Source: an uncultured Lachnospiraceae bacterium (GTDB taxonomy: Bacteria; Bacillota; Clostridia; Lachnospirales; Lachnospiraceae). Taken from it: a stretch of 64,000 nucleotides of DNA. Each line of letters starts with the position of its first letter. Position 1 is the stretch's first letter. Of the stretch, positions 25,590-34,469 are shown one piece after another. The stretch covers positions 10,881 through 74,880 of the forward strand of contig CAJTVQ010000016.1 of assembly GCA_910579935.1 (NCBI GenBank), in the 5' to 3' direction. The notes under the pieces are model-generated. The model ran no database searches. It saw nothing but the letters and a program-made list of their open reading frames with translations, and was not told where the DNA came from. Made by a program: the position numbers and the translations under genes.

Positions 25590-25642
25590 ACTATGGTATG
25601 ATTACGTTTTGATTTATTTAATATAAAATGGAGGGCTGAAAA

Positions 25643-27073
25643 ATGAGTACTACTTCACAAGCGAGTCAAAGAATCAACGCTTTACTCGACGAAAACAGTT
25701 TCGTTGAAATAGGAGCGCTCGTAACAGCAAGGGCGACGGATTTCAACCTGAAACAAACGGACACTCCTTCTGACGGTGTTATTACCGGTTATGGAGTCAT
25801 CGACGGCAGTCTTGTGTATGTTTACAGCCAGGATGCTTCCGTATTGAACGGAACCATCGGTGAAATGCATGCAAAGAAGATTGCGAACCTCTATGATCTG
25901 GCAATGAAAACAGGTGCTCCTGTTATCGGGCTGATCGATTCTGCAGGCCTCAGACTGCAGGAAGCTACCGACGCCTTGAACGGTTTTGGTGAAATTTATA
26001 TGAAGCAGGTGAACGCATCGGGTGTCATTCCCCAGATTACCGCTATTTTCGGTACCTGCGGCGGCGGGCTTGCAGTAGTTCCCACACTGACTGATTTCAC
26101 CTTCATGGAAGAGAAAAAAGCAAAGTTATTTGTAAATTCTCCCAATGCGATCGACGGAAATGAGATTTCCAAATGCGATACATCTTCCGCGGCATTCCAG
26201 AGCGAAGAAGCGGGTATCGTGGATGTAGTTGCAGGAGAAGCGGAAGTACTGGCACAGATCCGGGAACTGGTTTCCATGCTTCCGGCAAACAATGAAGATA
26301 CCATGGCATATGAGGAATGTGCGGATGACCTGAACAGAGTATGTGAAGGTCTGGCAAACTGTGCGGGAGATACATCCATTGCACTTTCTCAGCTTTCCGA
26401 TAACGGCATATTCTTTGAGACAAAGAGAAACCATGCAAAAGATATGGTGACAGGGTTCATCAAACTGAACGGTGCTACGGTAGGAGCTGTTGCAAACCGT
26501 ACGGAAGTTTACGGTGAGGACGGAAAAGTGTCGGACAAGTTTGAAGCGGTACTGTCCGCGGAAGGATGCGATAAGGCGGCAGATTTTATTAATTTCTGCG
26601 ATGCATTCGACATTCCTGTACTTTCCCTTACGAATGTGAAGGGATATGCTTCTACCAAATGTTCGGAGAAGAAGATGGCAAAGGCAGCAGCGCGGCTTAC
26701 ATACGCGTTTGCAAATGCTACCGTTCCGAAAGTAAACGTTATTACGGAAAAAGCAATGGGAAGCGCATATGTTGCAATGAATTCCAAGGCGATCGGCGCG
26801 GATATCACGATGGCATGGCCGGATGCGGAAATCGGTACGATGGATGCAAAGCTTGCGGCAAAGATCATCTGTGACGGACAGGGCGCGGAAGCCATTGATG
26901 CGTGTGCAAAAGAATATGCGGCTCTTCAGACCAGTGCGGTAAGCGCGGCGAAGAGGGGGTATGTAGATCAGATCGTAGCGCCGGAGGATACAAGAAAGTA
27001 TGTGATCGGTGCGTTTGAGATGTTGTACACAAAGCATGAGGAACGTCCGGCGAAAAAACACGGTACAGTTTAG
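25643..27073 (+). CDS. mmdA: Carboxyl transferase (acyl-CoA/methylmalonyl-CoA decarboxylase alpha-like)
   Basis: 476 residues with two crotonase-like halves: GEMHAKKIANLYDLAMKTGAPVIG, DSAGLRLQEA and IFGTCGGGLAV in the first, and GSAYVAMNSKAIGADITMAWPDAEIG in the second. This is the pattern of biotin-dependent acyl-CoA carboxyltransferases. It transfers a carboxyl group between an acyl-CoA and carboxybiotin. It is somewhat shorter than MmdA (~510). The operon also holds biotin carrier, beta and gamma-like subunits plus a second carboxyltransferase, so it probably feeds a sodium-translocating decarboxylase. The acyl-CoA substrate (methylmalonyl-CoA, glutaconyl-CoA or malonyl-CoA) is not decided by sequence. 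GGAGGG stands 8 nt before the ATG. Confidence 0.85.
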   Translation: MSTTSQASQRINALLDENSFVEIGALVTARATDFNLKQTDTPSDGVITGYGVIDGSLVYVYSQDASVLNGTIGEMHAKKIANLYDLAMKTGAPVIGLIDSAGLRLQEATDALNGFGEIYMKQVNASGVIPQITAIFGTCGGGLAVVPTLTDFTFMEEKKAKLFVNSPNAIDGNEISKCDTSSAAFQSEEAGIVDVVAGEAEVLAQIRELVSMLPANNEDTMAYEECADDLNRVCEGLANCAGDTSIALSQLSDNGIFFETKRNHAKDMVTGFIKLNGATVGAVANRTEVYGEDGKVSDKFEAVLSAEGCDKAADFINFCDAFDIPVLSLTNVKGYASTKCSEKKMAKAAARLTYAFANATVPKVNVITEKAMGSAYVAMNSKAIGADITMAWPDAEIGTMDAKLAAKIICDGQGAEAIDACAKEYAALQTSAVSAAKRGYVDQIVAPEDTRKYVIGAFEMLYTKHEERPAKKHGTV

Positions 27074-27090
27074 AAAGGATGCTGCTTAAT

Positions 27091-27834
27091 ATGAAAAAAT
27101 GGTTATTAGTATTAGGTATGGTTACCTCTATCCTCAGTATGAGCGCGTGCGGAAGCGGGCAGGAAGCGAATGTGGCAAGGGCTGATATTACGGAGGCCGA
27201 TGCGGTTGAAGATGCAAAAGAAAAGCTTCAGATGGTCATTTCGGGCTGTCAGGAAGAAAACAGGGATCAAAGGCTTATGGTAGAGAGCCAGAGTCCCGTG
27301 TTTGCAGCAGCATTCAGCAGTTGGGAAAGCGCTCAGGCCGATATAGGTGACCTGATAGAAATATCAGAGGAATCGGTGCAGATTACGGAAGACGGCGCTG
27401 TTATTCATCTGAAACTGGATGGAAGCAGCCATGATGCGGAGTTCGAAGTGATTTGGGAAGGAACGGAGTACAAGCTGACCCTGAGCAGTATCACTACAAA
27501 TGTGGAGTATTCCGGCGGAGAATTAATGAAAAAGGCAGGTTTGAATACACTTCTCGGGATGGGAACCGTATTTACGATACTGATCCTTATCAGCCTGATT
27601 ATTTCCTGTTTTAATTTTATTCCCAAGATTCAGGCGGCATTTACGAAGAAACAGCCGCAGGATGAGAAGAAAGCGGCGGCGGTTGACAATACCATCGCGC
27701 AGATTGTGGAAAAAGAAGAACTGTCGGATGACCTTGAACTGGTAGCAGTGATCGCGGCAGCTGTTGCAGCCAGCGAAGGCGCTGTTTCCACCGATGGTTT
27801 CGTAGTAAGATCGATCAGAAAAAGAAAATACTAG
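27091..27834 (+). CDS. OadG-like sodium pump decarboxylase gamma subunit with lipoprotein-like N-terminus
   Basis: 247 residues. The start at 27091 is preferred over 27079 because the GAAAGG site abuts the latter. The N-terminus is a signal sequence ending MSACGSG, a plausible lipobox. An extracellular ~110-residue domain follows, then one membrane helix near residues 150-175 (MGTVFTILILISLIISCFNFIP), the OadG hallmark. The tail is charged and rich in lysine and alanine. OadG subunits tether the carboxyltransferase to the membrane beta subunit. The large extracellular domain is unusual for OadG (normally ~80-130 residues). Confidence 0.75.
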   Translation: MKKWLLVLGMVTSILSMSACGSGQEANVARADITEADAVEDAKEKLQMVISGCQEENRDQRLMVESQSPVFAAAFSSWESAQADIGDLIEISEESVQITEDGAVIHLKLDGSSHDAEFEVIWEGTEYKLTLSSITTNVEYSGGELMKKAGLNTLLGMGTVFTILILISLIISCFNFIPKIQAAFTKKQPQDEKKAAAVDNTIAQIVEKEELSDDLELVAVIAAAVAASEGAVSTDGFVVRSIRKRKY

Positions 27835-27846
27835 GAGGAAGTAAAA

Positions 27847-28224
27847 ATGAAGAATTATACCATTACCGTAAATGGAAACGTATATGATGTTGTAGTAGAA
27901 GAGGGAGCATCCACAGGCGCGCCCGCAGCGGCACCTGCTGCACCCAAGGCAGCCCCGAAAGCAGCGCCCGCAGCGGCACCCAAGGCACCAGCGGCAGGCG
28001 GAGCAGCCGGAAGCATCCGGGTAGAAGCCGGAGCGGCAGGCAAAGTGTTTGCTATTGAAGCAAAAGTCGGACAGGCTGTGAAAAAGGGTGATACCGTAGT
28101 CGTAGTGGAAGCTATGAAGATGGAGATTCCTGTTGTTGCACCGCAGGACGGAACAGTAGCAAGCATTGATGTAACAGTCGGCGATGCGGTGGAAGCGGGT
28201 GCATTACTCGCTACATTGAACTAA
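27847..28224 (+). CDS. Biotin carboxyl carrier protein
   Basis: 125 residues. An N-terminal strand region is followed by an alanine/proline-rich flexible linker (~residues 28-58). The biotinyl domain has VVEAMKMEIPVVAP with the biotinylated lysine in AMKM, and ends GDAVEAGALLATLN. It carries the carboxyl group between the carboxyltransferases and the membrane decarboxylase. AGGAGG precedes the ATG, 12 bp after the OadG-like stop. Confidence 0.93.
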   Translation: MKNYTITVNGNVYDVVVEEGASTGAPAAAPAAPKAAPKAAPAAAPKAPAAGGAAGSIRVEAGAAGKVFAIEAKVGQAVKKGDTVVVVEAMKMEIPVVAPQDGTVASIDVTVGDAVEAGALLATLN

Positions 28225-28301
28225 AACAAAGGACAGGACATGGACGTGACAACGGTTCGTTTGTGTATGGATTCGTTTGTTAACAACAGGAGGTCAAAGT
28301 A

Positions 28302-29453
28302 ATGGATTATATTGCAAATACATTAGACAATCTAATACATCAGACGGCTTTCTTCAACCTTACCTGGGGAAATTACGTGATGATCGTAGTAGCTTGTGTA
28401 TTTCTTTACCTTGCTATCGCAAAAGGCTTTGAGCCGTTATTGCTGACACCGATAGCATTCGGTATGCTGCTTGTAAATATTTATCCGGATATTATGATGA
28501 GTATTGAGGATTCCGCAAACGGAGCGGGCGGCTTACTGTATTATTTCTATCTTTTGGATGAGTGGGCAATCCTGCCTTCCCTTATTTTCATGGGAGTAGG
28601 CGCCATGACGGATTTCGGGCCGCTGATTGCCAATCCGAAGAGTTTTCTTTTGGGTGCGGCAGCCCAGTTCGGTATTTTCGCTGCTTATTTCGGCGCGATC
28701 GCATTTGGCTTCAATGATAAAGCGGCTGCGGCTATTTCCATTATCGGCGGTGCGGATGGTCCTACTTCCATTTTCCTTGCCGGTAAACTGGGGCAGACTG
28801 CACTGCTCGGGCCGATCGCGGTGGCAGCATATTCCTATATGTCACTGGTGCCGATCATCCAGCCCCCGATCATGAAACTGCTGACTACGGAACAGGAGAG
28901 AAAGATTAAGATGGCACAGCTTCGTCCGGTTTCCAAACTGGAGAAGATTCTGTTCCCGATCATCGTTACAATAGTAGTATGTCTGATTCTTCCTACGACA
29001 GCTCCTTTAGTAGGTATGCTGATGCTCGGTAACCTGTTCAGGGAATCCGGTGTAGTAAGACAGCTGACGGATACGGCATCCAATGCGCTTATGTATATCG
29101 TAGTTATCCTGCTGGGTACATCTGTAGGGGCTACAACCAGTGCGGAAGCTTTCCTGAATCTGGAAACGATCGAAATCGTTGTGCTTGGTTTGGTTGCGTT
29201 TGCATTCGGTACGGCTGCCGGCGTATTGTTCGGTAAACTGATGTGTGTGGTAACACATGGCAAGGTAAATCCGCTGATCGGTTCGGCTGGCGTATCGGCA
29301 GTCCCGATGGCAGCCAGGGTATCGCAGAAAGTCGGAGCGGAAGCAGATCCGACAAACTTCCTGCTCATGCATGCAATGGGGCCTAACGTAGCCGGAGTTA
29401 TCGGTACTGCTGTAGCAGCCGGTACTTTCATGGCAGTATTTGGAGTATTTTAA
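28302..29453 (+). CDS. oadB: Sodium-translocating decarboxylase beta subunit
   Basis: 383 residues and about nine to eleven membrane helices. Signature segments are GAAAQFGIFAAYFGAIAFGF, SIIGGADGPTSIFLAGKL and GNLFRESGVVRQL. The conserved GGADGPT, containing the aspartate that binds sodium, and the later SAGVSAVPMAARVSQ are present. This subunit decarboxylates carboxybiotin and pumps sodium out. AGGAGG lies upstream. Confidence 0.95.
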   Translation: MDYIANTLDNLIHQTAFFNLTWGNYVMIVVACVFLYLAIAKGFEPLLLTPIAFGMLLVNIYPDIMMSIEDSANGAGGLLYYFYLLDEWAILPSLIFMGVGAMTDFGPLIANPKSFLLGAAAQFGIFAAYFGAIAFGFNDKAAAAISIIGGADGPTSIFLAGKLGQTALLGPIAVAAYSYMSLVPIIQPPIMKLLTTEQERKIKMAQLRPVSKLEKILFPIIVTIVVCLILPTTAPLVGMLMLGNLFRESGVVRQLTDTASNALMYIVVILLGTSVGATTSAEAFLNLETIEIVVLGLVAFAFGTAAGVLFGKLMCVVTHGKVNPLIGSAGVSAVPMAARVSQKVGAEADPTNFLLMHAMGPNVAGVIGTAVAAGTFMAVFGVF

Positions 29454-29465
29454 AAACAAAAACCA

Positions 29466-29496
29466 GTAACCGCTCCGTGCATATCGGGGCGGTTAC
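29466..29496 (+). other. Stem-loop after oadB
   Basis: GTAACCGCTCCG (29466-29477) pairs with CGGGGCGGTTAC (29485-29496) with a 7-nt loop. It is followed by GGAACTGAAATA and not by a T-run, so it is not a standard terminator. The 3' flank is repeated after the next stem-loop. Confidence 0.6.
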
Positions 29497-29513
29497 GGAA
29501 CTGAAATAAACCA

Positions 29514-29603
29514 GTAACAGTCCGTACAGAACCCCAGATGAATTTCAGGCTGCGTCAGCAGACGGAAATTTATCTGCCGAGAAGGGGCTGGAAGGACTGT
29601 TAC
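29514..29603 (+). other. Long nested stem-loop in the leader of the carboxyltransferase gene
   Basis: Three stacked helices enclose the leader: GTAACAGTCC (29514-29523) with GGACTGTTAC (29594-29603); CCC (29532-29534) with GGG (29584-29587 region); and CAGATGAATTTC (29535-29546) with GAAATTTATCTG (29565-29576), one G-U. The loop holds a small CTG/CAG hairpin. The ribosome site (AGGAGG) starts 15 nt after the structure. It matches no riboswitch class I recognise. Confidence 0.65.
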
Positions 29604-29627
29604 GGAACTGGAATAGGAGGAATAAAA

Positions 29628-31055
29628 ATGTCAGAACAGGTGAAAAAACCGATCGGGATCATGGAAACCGTTCTTCGTGATGCGCATCAGTCTTTGATTG
29701 CCACGAGAATGCCTACCGAAATGATGCTTCCGATCATTGATAAAATGGATAAAGTTGGCTATCATGCGGTAGAATGCTGGGGCGGCGCTACATTCGATGC
29801 TTCCCTCCGGTTCTTGAAAGAAGATCCGTGGGAGAGACTGAGAAAATTAAGGGACGGTTTCAAGAACACGAAACTCCAGATGCTTTTCAGGGGACAGAAT
29901 ATTTTAGGTTATCGTCCTTATGCCGATGACGTGGTGGATTATTTCGTGGAGAAATCCATTGCAAACGGTATTGATATCATCCGAATCTTCGATTGTCTGA
30001 ACGATTTAAGAAACCTGCAGGAAGCAGTTAATGCAACGAATGCGGTGAAGAAAAGAGAAGGAAGGGGACATGCGCAGGTAGCCCTGTCCTATACGCTGGG
30101 TGATGCCTATACTCTGGATTACTGGGTAGATATGGCAAAGAAGATTGAAGCAATGGGTGCAGATTCCATTTGTATCAAAGACATGGCAGGTCTGCTTGTA
30201 CCTTATAAAGCTACGGAAATGATTTCCGCCATGAAGGGTGCAACCAGGCTCCCGATCCAGCTGCATACGCACTATACATCCGGCGTGGCGAGTATGACTT
30301 ACATGAAAGCAGTGGAAGCAGGCGTAGACGTAATTGACTGTGCGATTTCCCCGTTTGCAATGGGTACTTCCCAGCCGGCAACGGAAGTTATGGTGGAAAC
30401 ATTCAAGGGTACGCCTTATGATACGGGCTATGACCAGAGTATTCTTGCTGAAATTGCGGATTACTTCAGACCTTACAGAGATGAATGCCTTGCCAGCGGA
30501 CTTCTGAATCCGAAGGTTATGGGTGTGGATATCAAGACCTTGTTATATCAGGTACCGGGCGGTATGCTCTCCAACATGGTAAGCCAGTTGAAGGAGCAGA
30601 ATGCAGAAGACAAATACTACGATGTGCTCAGGGAAATCCCGGCAGTACGTAAGGATCTGGGTGAACCCCCGTTAGTTACGCCTTCTTCCCAGATTGTAGG
30701 TACACAGGCGGTATTTAACGTATTGATGGGCGAACGTTACAAGATGGCTACCAAGGAAACCAAAGCGGTACTGCGCGGTGAGTACGGCCAGACCGTTAAG
30801 CCGATGAATCAGGAGATCATCGACAAAGTTATTCCGGGTGAAAAGAGAATTACCTGCCGTCCGGCAGACTTGATCGAAAACGAGCTGGATAAACTGGAAT
30901 CCGAGATGAAGGAATGGAAGCAGCAGGACGAGGATGTATTGTCCTATGCGTTGTTCCCTCAGGTAGCTACCGATTTCTTCAAATACCGTCAGGCACAGCA
31001 GCAGAAAGTGGATATGACACAGGCAGATACGAAGAATGGAGCTTATCCGGTGTAA
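29628..31055 (+). CDS. Oxaloacetate decarboxylase/pyruvate carboxyltransferase alpha-type subunit (5S-like)
   Basis: 475 residues from the ATG at 29628 with AGGAGG upstream; the in-frame frame from 29538 runs through the leader hairpin. The DRE-TIM-like motif ETVLRDAHQSL, the ECWGGATFDASLRFL signature, KDMAGLL with the carboxylatable lysine region and the metal site LHTHYTSG are present. The protein ends after the carboxyltransferase domain and has no biotinyl domain. It must therefore use the separate carrier protein at 27847. It transfers carboxyl from oxaloacetate to biotin, or the reverse. Together with mmdA-like, carrier, beta and gamma genes this makes a five-gene sodium-pump set. Confidence 0.9.
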   Translation: MSEQVKKPIGIMETVLRDAHQSLIATRMPTEMMLPIIDKMDKVGYHAVECWGGATFDASLRFLKEDPWERLRKLRDGFKNTKLQMLFRGQNILGYRPYADDVVDYFVEKSIANGIDIIRIFDCLNDLRNLQEAVNATNAVKKREGRGHAQVALSYTLGDAYTLDYWVDMAKKIEAMGADSICIKDMAGLLVPYKATEMISAMKGATRLPIQLHTHYTSGVASMTYMKAVEAGVDVIDCAISPFAMGTSQPATEVMVETFKGTPYDTGYDQSILAEIADYFRPYRDECLASGLLNPKVMGVDIKTLLYQVPGGMLSNMVSQLKEQNAEDKYYDVLREIPAVRKDLGEPPLVTPSSQIVGTQAVFNVLMGERYKMATKETKAVLRGEYGQTVKPMNQEIIDKVIPGEKRITCRPADLIENELDKLESEMKEWKQQDEDVLSYALFPQVATDFFKYRQAQQQKVDMTQADTKNGAYPV

Positions 31056-31080
31056 ATGTAAATTAGTTTTATATCAAATA

Positions 31081-31107
31081 AAAAGGGACTGTCCGCAGTC
31101 CCTTTTT
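31081..31107 (+). terminator. Terminator of the decarboxylase operon
   Basis: AAAAGGGACTG and CAGTCCCTTTTT form an 11-bp stem with a TCCG tetraloop and a T-tract, 25 nt after the stop. Confidence 0.92.
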
Positions 31108-31162
31108 GTGTTCGACAGGCGCCGGATACTGAAAATTGATTTCCGGTGCGGTTTTCATCCCC

Positions 31163-31191
31163 TTTTCAATTTCAAAATCCTATGATACAAT
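31163..31191 (+). promoter_or_regulatory. Promoter of the RpiR-family regulator gene
   Basis: TTTTCA (31163-31168), 17-bp spacer, TACAAT (31186-31191), about 110 bp before the start. Confidence 0.5.
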
Positions 31192-31301
31192 AATATTCAT
31201 GCGGTAAGTCTGAAAGGCACAGGGACGCATATTGGTACAAGGACTGGCGGAAACAGGGAAGTCCGGCAATAGGCGGGGAGAAGAAAAGGATTAAGTACGG
31301 A

Positions 31302-32231
31302 ATGGAGAAGAAAGATAAGGACGGCAGCGATGTTATATCGAGAATGACGGAAAAATATGCAAAGATGAGCAAGAGCCATAAAGCGATTGCTGCATATATT
31401 ACGGACTATTATGAACAGGCGGTATTTATGACGGCGGCGAAACTGGGAGAGACGGTAGGCGTCAGCGAATCCACCGTGGTGCGTTTTGCTTCCGGTATCG
31501 GTTACGACGGATATCCGGAATTTCAGGCGGCCTTAGAGGAATGGGTAAAGGACAAGCTGAACTCGGTGCAGAAGATTGGCGTGAAGTACGGAAGGAGTAC
31601 CCAGTCGGAAATACTGACCTCGGTCCTGCAGGCGGATATGGAGAAAATACAGGACACCATAGACCATTTGGACGGAACTTCCTTTGAAATGGCGGTGAAT
31701 ATCATTCTGGAGGCGGAAACGGTATATGTAGTGGGAATCCGGAGCTGTGAACCGCTGGCGGATTTCCTGCAGTTTTACTTAAATATGGTCAGGGGAAACG
31801 TGGTGTTATTAAAGACTACCAGCGTAAGCGAGATGTTTGAACAGATGATACGGGTTAATGAACGGGATGCCGTAGTGGGAATCAGTTTTCCCAGATATTC
31901 CATGCGTACGCTGAAGGCCATGGAGTTTGCCAATGACAGGAATGCGAAGGTCATAGCGATCACGGACAGTGTCCATTCCCCCATGAACCTGTATTCTTCC
32001 TGCAATCTGTTTGCCAGAAGCGATATGGTATCCATTGTGGATTCGCTGGTGGCGCCGTTGAGTCTGATCAATGCGCTGGTGGTGGCGCTTTGTCTGAAAC
32101 GGCCAAAAGAGGTAAAACAAAACCTGGAAGAACTGGAAAAGACGTGGAATAATTATCAGGTCTATCTGAATGATGAGATTAATTTCATTGATGAGGAGCC
32201 GATGCTGAATTATCCGCTGATGAAGGAATAG
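31302..32231 (+). CDS. MurR/RpiR family transcriptional regulator
   Basis: 309 residues. The N-terminal helix-turn-helix (AAKLGETVGVSESTVVRFASGIGYDGYPEFQAAL) is the RpiR pattern. A SIS domain follows (VYVVGIRSCEPLADFLQFYL, VVGISFPRYSMRTLKAMEFA, VIAITDSVHSPM), which senses phosphosugars. It is divergent from nothing and separated from the upstream operon by a terminator. It is directly followed, 4 bp later, by a flavoprotein gene. Its targets are not evident from the window; no sugar-phosphate operon is adjacent. Confidence 0.92.
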   Translation: MEKKDKDGSDVISRMTEKYAKMSKSHKAIAAYITDYYEQAVFMTAAKLGETVGVSESTVVRFASGIGYDGYPEFQAALEEWVKDKLNSVQKIGVKYGRSTQSEILTSVLQADMEKIQDTIDHLDGTSFEMAVNIILEAETVYVVGIRSCEPLADFLQFYLNMVRGNVVLLKTTSVSEMFEQMIRVNERDAVVGISFPRYSMRTLKAMEFANDRNAKVIAITDSVHSPMNLYSSCNLFARSDMVSIVDSLVAPLSLINALVVALCLKRPKEVKQNLEELEKTWNNYQVYLNDEINFIDEEPMLNYPLMKE

Positions 32232-32235
32232 TGGA

Positions 32236-33504
32236 ATGAGGAAAGTGATCGTAATAGGCGCAGGGGCAGCAGGAATGATGGCGGCTGCCGCGGCAGCACA
32301 GAACGGATGCAGGGTTGTCCTGGTTGAAAAAAACGAGAAGCCGGGGCGCAAGCTGTTTATTACCGGAAAAGGAAGATGCAATCTGACCAATGCCTGCAAA
32401 ATGGAAGAGCTGTTTGAAAACGTCGTGACGAATCCGAAGTTTTTATACAGCGCATTTTACGGGTTTGACAACCGGAGGACAATGGAATGGTTTGAGGCGG
32501 CAGGCTGTCCCTTGAAGACAGAACGGGGGGAAAGGGTGTTTCCAGTTTCCGACCATTCTTCGGATGTGACAGGGGCATTGGTAAGACAGTTGAAGAAGCA
32601 AAAGGTAGAGCTGCGGCTGGGAACGGCAGTGACGGAGCTGGTCATGGCAAAAGAAGAGGCCGGCAGCGCGGTAACGGGAGTCAGGATGGCGGACGGGACG
32701 GAAGAGAAGGCCGATGCAGTCATAGTGGCCACCGGAGGACTGTCCTATCCGCTGACAGGTTCTACCGGAGACGGTTACCGGCTGGCGGAGCAGGCGGGGC
32801 ATACGGTAAAGCCGACGTTTCCGGCATTAGTGCCTCTTGTGCTGCAGGAGACATGGTGCCGGGAACTGCAGGGGCTGGCATTGAAGAATGTGGCAGTGTC
32901 GTTTGTGCAGGATGGGAAAAAGGCTTTTTACGAAGGATTTGGAGAGATGCTGTTTACCCATTTCGGAGTGAGCGGCCCGCTGATCCTGAGTGCCAGCAGT
33001 TATTATGCGGGGCGGAAGAAAAAGGGGGATGTGAAGCTGCATCTGGATTTAAAACCGGCGCTTACGGCGGAGCAGTTGGATAAGCGGCTGCTGCGGGATT
33101 TTGAGGAAAATAAGAACAAACAGTTTAAAAATTCCCTGGGAGGGTTGTTCCCGTCGAAACTGATTCCGGTGATGGTCAGACTGTCCGGTATCGATGGAGA
33201 TAAGAAAGTGCATGAGATAACAAAGGCGGAGCGGCAGCGCTTTGCCGGTCTGATAAAGGATGTGGAGATGACGGTAGCCGGAACAAGGGATTATGCGGAG
33301 GCGGTTATTACGAGGGGCGGCGTTCATATCAAAGAGGTGAATCCGTCTACAATGGAATCCAAAAAGGCCAAAGGTCTTTATTTTGCCGGTGAAGTGCTGG
33401 ATGTGGATGCTCTAACGGGCGGGTTCAATCTGCAGATCGCATGGTCTACCGGATATGAAGCGGGCATCTCCGCCGCGGGGACAGAAAGTCCGGTTAAGAA
33501 GTGA
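32236..33504 (+). CDS. HI0933/BaiN-like flavoprotein oxidoreductase
   Basis: 422 residues. The N-terminal FAD-binding motif is VIGAGAAGMMAAAAAAQNG, followed by EKNEKPGRKLFITGKGRCNLTNAC, the hallmark of the HI0933 (YhiN/BaiN) family. A later GGLSYPLTGSTGDGY and the C-terminal FAGEVLDVDALTGGFNLQIAWSTG close the FAD site. The related clostridial enzyme BaiN was proposed to act in bile-acid reduction, but most members have unknown substrates. It is translationally close to the RpiR gene (4-bp gap) and is probably co-transcribed. Confidence 0.9.
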   Translation: MRKVIVIGAGAAGMMAAAAAAQNGCRVVLVEKNEKPGRKLFITGKGRCNLTNACKMEELFENVVTNPKFLYSAFYGFDNRRTMEWFEAAGCPLKTERGERVFPVSDHSSDVTGALVRQLKKQKVELRLGTAVTELVMAKEEAGSAVTGVRMADGTEEKADAVIVATGGLSYPLTGSTGDGYRLAEQAGHTVKPTFPALVPLVLQETWCRELQGLALKNVAVSFVQDGKKAFYEGFGEMLFTHFGVSGPLILSASSYYAGRKKKGDVKLHLDLKPALTAEQLDKRLLRDFEENKNKQFKNSLGGLFPSKLIPVMVRLSGIDGDKKVHEITKAERQRFAGLIKDVEMTVAGTRDYAEAVITRGGVHIKEVNPSTMESKKAKGLYFAGEVLDVDALTGGFNLQIAWSTGYEAGISAAGTESPVKK

Positions 33505-33537
33505 CAAGAACAATTTTTTAACAGCGTCTGACCCGAC

Positions 33538-33651
33538 AGTAAAGTTGCAAAGGCGCACGAGAGGAACTTTCATGAGTGTCCTTTCGAATGAAAGTTCCTC
33601 TCATTGTGTGTGCCGAAGTGACTTTACTCTTTAGTGCCGTTGCGCAGCAAC
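33538..33651 (+). other. Extended stem-loop element upstream of cmk
   Basis: The outer helix is AGTAAAGT (33538-33545) with ACTTTACT (33621-33628). The middle helix is GGCGCAC (33552-33558) with GTGTGCC (33608-33614), one G-U. The inner helix is a perfect 15-bp GAGAGGAACTTTCAT (33559-33573) with ATGAAAGTTCCTCTC (33588-33602). A second small hairpin GTTGC/GCAAC (33639-33651) comes just before the cmk ribosome site. No T-run follows the large stem. It could be a regulatory leader or a hairpin-type repeat. Confidence 0.65.
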
Positions 33652-33670
33652 TTAAAAAGGAGAGAATGCG

Positions 33671-34336
33671 ATGAGTTATAATATAGCGATAGACGGGCCT
33701 GCGGGAGCGGGAAAAAGCACCATAGCGAAGAAAATTGCAAAAGAAAAACAGTTTATTTATGTGGACACCGGTGCAATGTACCGTGCCATGGGGCTTTATT
33801 TTTTAAGAAACGGGATAAGCGCGCAGGATGAACCGCAGATTAATCAGAAATGCGGGGAGGCGGATATTACGATTTCCCATGTGGACGGGGAGCAGGTAGT
33901 ATTTCTAAACGGAGAGAATGTAAACGGATCGATCCGGACGGAGGAAGTGGGAAACATGACGTCCGCCATCAGCGTATATCCGCAGGTGCGTAAGAAACTG
34001 GTGGAACTGCAGCAGCGTCTGGCCGGGAATGCGGATGTGGTGATGGACGGCCGGGATATCGGAACCTGTGTGCTGCCGGATGCGGATGTGAAAATATACC
34101 TGACGGCAAGCAGCAGCGTACGGGCGAAAAGACGGTATGAGGAACTGGCGGCAAAGGGGGAAGTCTGCAATCTGGCACAGATAGAAAAGGACATTATTGA
34201 AAGGGACGAAAGGGATATGAACCGGGAGATTTCCCCGCTCCGGCAGGCGGAGGACGCAGTGCTGGTGGATTCCTCTGACATGACCATTGACGAGGTGGTG
34301 GAGAAGATCCTCTCGTTATGCAGGACAAATTCCTGA
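33671..34336 (+). CDS. cmk: Cytidylate kinase
   Basis: 221 residues. The P-loop IAIDGPAGAGKSTIAK, DTGAMYRAMGLY, the CMP-binding segment and VMDGRDIGTCVLP are diagnostic, and the LID region has RRYEELAAKG. It phosphorylates CMP and dCMP with ATP. It starts the cmk-ispH-rpsA cluster, a common Clostridia arrangement. AAGGAGAG is 5-8 nt before the ATG. Confidence 0.96.
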   Translation: MSYNIAIDGPAGAGKSTIAKKIAKEKQFIYVDTGAMYRAMGLYFLRNGISAQDEPQINQKCGEADITISHVDGEQVVFLNGENVNGSIRTEEVGNMTSAISVYPQVRKKLVELQQRLAGNADVVMDGRDIGTCVLPDADVKIYLTASSSVRAKRRYEELAAKGEVCNLAQIEKDIIERDERDMNREISPLRQAEDAVLVDSSDMTIDEVVEKILSLCRTNS

Positions 34337-34469
34337 TGTACCGAAGCTTAAAAGGCAGCTGGCAATCTATTTGTGCAATGCGTTTGTATATGGAGGAAAG
34401 TCAAACCCCCCCCGCAAGCAGTCGCTTGACTCGTTGCCCGCGGGAATAAATGAGAGGAGCCGGAAACGG

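Noticed and set aside
26126..27061. 311-codon minus-strand frame opposite the carboxyltransferase
   Set aside because: Antisense to a clear crotonase-fold gene; its product is rich in Arg, Cys and His and shows no domain.
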